Assembly (NCBI GenBank): GCA_030704615.1
Contig: CM060731.1
Coordinates: 57,516,756 to 57,580,755, forward strand
DNA length: 64,000 nt
Direction of reading: 5' to 3'
From: Takakia lepidozioides
Lineage: Eukaryota; Streptophyta; Takakiopsida; Takakiales; Takakiaceae
Below, piece after piece: positions 61,451 to 64,000 of the stretch. Both the position numbers and the translations under genes were made by a program. Under the pieces are notes generated by a model, which was given only the letters and a program-made list of their open reading frames with translations, did not search any database and was not told the origin of the DNA. Positions within the stretch are counted from its first letter, which is position 1. The number at the start of each line of letters is the position of its first letter.

Positions 61451-62986
61451 CAGGATATGCACAGCATGGTTGTCATAGGGAGGTCGTGCAACTATTTGAA
61501 GGAATGCAAAAGAACGGCTTGAAGCCGGACAGTATAACCTTTATATGTGTTCTCTCTGCATGCAGCCACGCTGGCCTACTGAATGAAGGAAGACGCTACT
61601 TTGATTCCCTGAGTCAGATCATGGTGTCACTCCGACAGCAAAGCACTTTGGCTGCATGGTGGACCTTCTTGGACGTGCGGGACAACTGGATGAGGCAGTG
61701 GACTGATTAATAAAATGCCCATCAATCCAGATGCTGTGGTGTGGAAGGCCTTGCTTGGTGCCTGCAGAATCCATGGCAATGTGGAGATGGCTGAACGTGC
61801 AGCAACATCTATCCTCACGTGGGATGAACAGGATGCCGCAACTTATGTGTTGCTCTCAAACATCTATGCTGCAGCTGGCAGGTGGGATGATACTGCAAAG
61901 GTGAGAAAAATGATGAATGTCAAAGGGGTTAGAAAGGAGCCAGGTCGCTGCTGCATTGAGGTTGGCAACAGGGTGCACACCTTCGTTGTAGATGACAAGT
62001 TGCATCCCAGAATTAAGGAAATCCATGCTGAGCTGAGAAGATTGTCTGGGCAGATGAAGGAGGCGGGGTATTGCCTGACACGCGCTTTGTATTGCATGAT
62101 GTGGGGGAGGAGGGAAAAGGAATTTTCTTTGCCACCACAGTGAGAAGCTGGCCATTGGTTTTGGGCTGATCAGCACGACCCCTAGGACGCCTCTCCGTCT
62201 CATCAAGAATCTTCGAGTGTGTGGTGACTGCCACACCTCCACCAAATTCATCTCAAAGATTGTTGGCCGAGCAATTGTTGTACGGGACGCTAACCGCTTT
62301 CACCACTTTGAAGATGGGATTTGTTCTTGTGGGGATTACTGGTGAAAGGATGTTTTCTTGGAAAGATGCGAGTGTCTTGCTTCATTCATTGATCTGTGTA
62401 GCTACTCAGATCATCCACCATTTCCTGAGAGTATTGACCATGATGTATTGTTGAGTGCATTTCCTGTGGCATATCCACGGGAAACGATAGTGGCGTCTAC
62501 CCGGCATAGGTGGGAAGTCAGCCCATAATTGCACTTGACTGAAGGGGTGATATTGGACTGACTTTGGTGACAGTGGATGGAAATCAGAGTGCTGTCCTAA
62601 TTCTGGGTTTGGGTGGTGGAGCTTCTCCAAAGCTTGAAGATGGAAGTGAATACGAATTTTGATGAGCTTGATTAGAGGGGGCAGCCCTGTGCACAAGTTT
62701 GTTCAGCATCTTAAATTTGCACATGTTTGTTTGTTTCTTGTGGTGTGGCTTTGGATGGAGCCCTTGAGGAACTTGCATGAATATTGTCAAAAGCTATCCC
62801 ACCAAGATCCAATCCCATGGTGGCTGCTTGAAAGTTCATATAGTGATTGTAAGGGTATTTGGGTATGTTGTTATTAATTGATGCCGCTTGACTCCCTCAC
62901 ACCATAACATCGGTTTGTGCATGTTGGAGTTCAAGGTTGGGGGACGGAGGGCACCCACTTCAGAACACAATTGCTACAGTTGGAGA

Positions 62987-64000
62987 CCAGATTTGGGAGC
63001 ATGTATGAAACAACTATGCATGGTTTCATGCAACAATAACTGCCAGTGTCCACAGACACAGGTCTCTATCGCCGGTGTGACTCCCAGTGTTCTCAGTAAC
63101 TAATTTAGCTGCCAATCTCAAACAAGCCAAAAAACTCTCCTCAAGTCCCCTTCAAGAAAAGTGAGGTCTTTTTCTCTTGCTTCCAGGAACCGTCCAACAT
63201 CCCAAAAATGAAGCTTTGGTCTGTCATGTTTGTTCAATTAATATCAATAAAATTACACCCAACTAAGGGATAATTTATGTGAATAATAAGAGGACGATAA
63301 ACTTACTGCTCCTCCTTTGATCAGAAGGATTTGTAGCGAGCTGTGGTGCGATGCTCAATTGTGCATTTTCGTTCCTCGCATGCAAGTTTTGGGATAAAGT
63401 AAGCATATAGGAATAATGCCTCTCAAGTTTGCATTAGAGGACGGTTCAGGAATTAAATTGGGGGATATATGTATCCTAGCCGCATGAAAAATAAAATCGA
63501 CTAAAAGGGAGTTGACATCTGCGAGTTTGCGAGTTTGAGAGCGGGAGGGTGGCGTGAGGTTTGCCGTGCCACCTGTGGGGAGCAATCCGCCTCCCGGCAC
63601 CCATCTTCTTGCGCTTTGCACATGCCTCCATAAAAGGCACTTGATGTATTCTTATACCGAGCCACCGGTGGGGATGGTCTAACCTCGGGATGGTCTAACC
63701 AGGATATATAACGTTTGACGGGCCGTGCTCACCGTGGAGATGCTCTAAAAGTCAAACGCGTAAAGCTGCCGTTGAAACAGTAAACGGTACTTGACACCCC
63801 TTAGTCAAACACCAATCAACTTTATGCGTTCACACGGACCAAAGACTGCGCGAGAAGATAAGAGTCCGCAGGCCGCTAAAGCACGATGCTTGCGGTGGCG
63901 GTGCTTCCAGTTGGAATCAAGTCTTCCATTTCACTGCGTGGGCCAAGGAACCGAGTTACGATGGGCATCGGAGATCTCCAGATGGTGCATAAGACCTCGT
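62987..64000. other. Unassigned right flank
   Basis: No gene recognised. A 16-base direct repeat (GGGATGGTCTAACC type) lies at about 63672-63702. A TATATAA box (63705-63711) stands near it on the plus strand, so a downstream gene beyond the window is possible but unsupported. Confidence 0.35.

Larger units (their letters stand above)
58062..62345 (+). pseudogene. PDF-PPR-DYW gene, right copy
   Basis: Proposed exons: PDF1 first half (about 58062-58147: WSTEQSWHEFFKDPSRWWDN, RNRK, then GT donor) and second half (from 58333: PDYRHK, then shifted); PDF2 first half ending 58676 and second half from 58852; PDF3 first half ending 59245 and last exon 59437-62345. The 59246-59436 intron has GT and AG ends and joins DNRGKK to IHPRGPDFKHK in frame. 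The last exon runs into the PPR region, five P-L-S units, E domain and a full C-terminus ([20 protein letters not shown] through CSCGDYW, TGA at 62343-62345). Frameshifts lie near 59625, 60015, 61040, 61240, 61310, 61440, 61615 and 62072. No PDF-lacking OB-fold domain was seen upstream. Confidence 0.8.
57934..62986. repeat. Right arm of the giant inverted repeat
   Basis: 5053 bp, reverse complement of 51921-57605 minus the 619-bp insertion. The arm contains the plus-strand copy of the PDF-PPR-DYW gene plus its 3' flank, and, like the left arm, an internal direct duplication of about 570 bp (58575 and 59145 landmarks, both ACAGGAAAGTATCC). Confidence 0.93.

Noticed and set aside
51921-62986. 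Palindrome as a hairpin-adapter read artefact
   Set aside because: The arms differ by substitutions, a CACTAT indel and a 619-bp insertion, more than a fold-back of one molecule would give; misassembly of two real copies is still possible.

Overview
This window looks like nuclear DNA of a land plant with a repeat-rich genome, most likely a fern or another non-flowering vascular plant. The basis is a DYW-type pentatricopeptide repeat (PPR) gene built from nearly identical tandem repeat units, OSB-type PDF motifs split by GT-AG introns, several nested Ty3/gypsy LTR retrotransposons, and no bacterial operon structure. The species is inferred, not shown. Almost all protein-like content is transposon, or a PPR gene present in two inverted copies; most reading frames carry lesions.

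Layout. 1-3399: 5' part of a Ty3/gypsy element on the minus strand (pol, protease, gag, an initiator-Met-type primer site, part of the 5' LTR). 3400-17883: a 14.5-kb Ty3 element of a second family (minus strand) with LTR, a long accessory coiled-coil region downstream of integrase, pol, protease, three-zinc-knuckle gag, an ORF upstream of gag, and LTR; a solo LTR of the same family sits inside its gag with target duplication GGGAT. 17884-26325: an older, scrambled relative with head-to-head LTR pieces, an inverted pol segment and a Copia-like remnant. 26326-27033: a shuffled fragment of the PPR locus. 27086-40515: a nearly complete third copy (13.4 kb) with target duplication GTAAC, inserted into a 189-bp tandem unit. 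41.8-43.1 kb: a GGGTTACA-based minisatellite. 44.6-45.5 kb: unassigned ORF pieces. 45.8-50.4 kb: a satellite of about 40 monomers, each carrying a strong hairpin, arranged as a five-monomer higher-order repeat. 51.2-51.4 kb: a PPR relic. 51921-62986: a giant inverted repeat with arms of about 5.05 kb and a 328-bp spacer. 62987-64000: nothing recognised.

The most interesting content is in the palindrome. Each arm carries the same gene model: exon pairs encoding up to three PDF motifs (the single-stranded-DNA-binding signature of plant organellar OSB proteins), the last running in frame into a PPR-E-DYW protein whose PPR part contains five almost identical 303-bp units. This predicts an ssDNA-binding/RNA-editing fusion protein aimed at organelles. 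Both copies as read carry frameshifts at different places, so both may be pseudogenes, or one may be functional with sequence errors. The other two signals that ordinary annotation does not explain are the hairpin satellite and the Ty3 family whose accessory ORF is joined in frame to pol.
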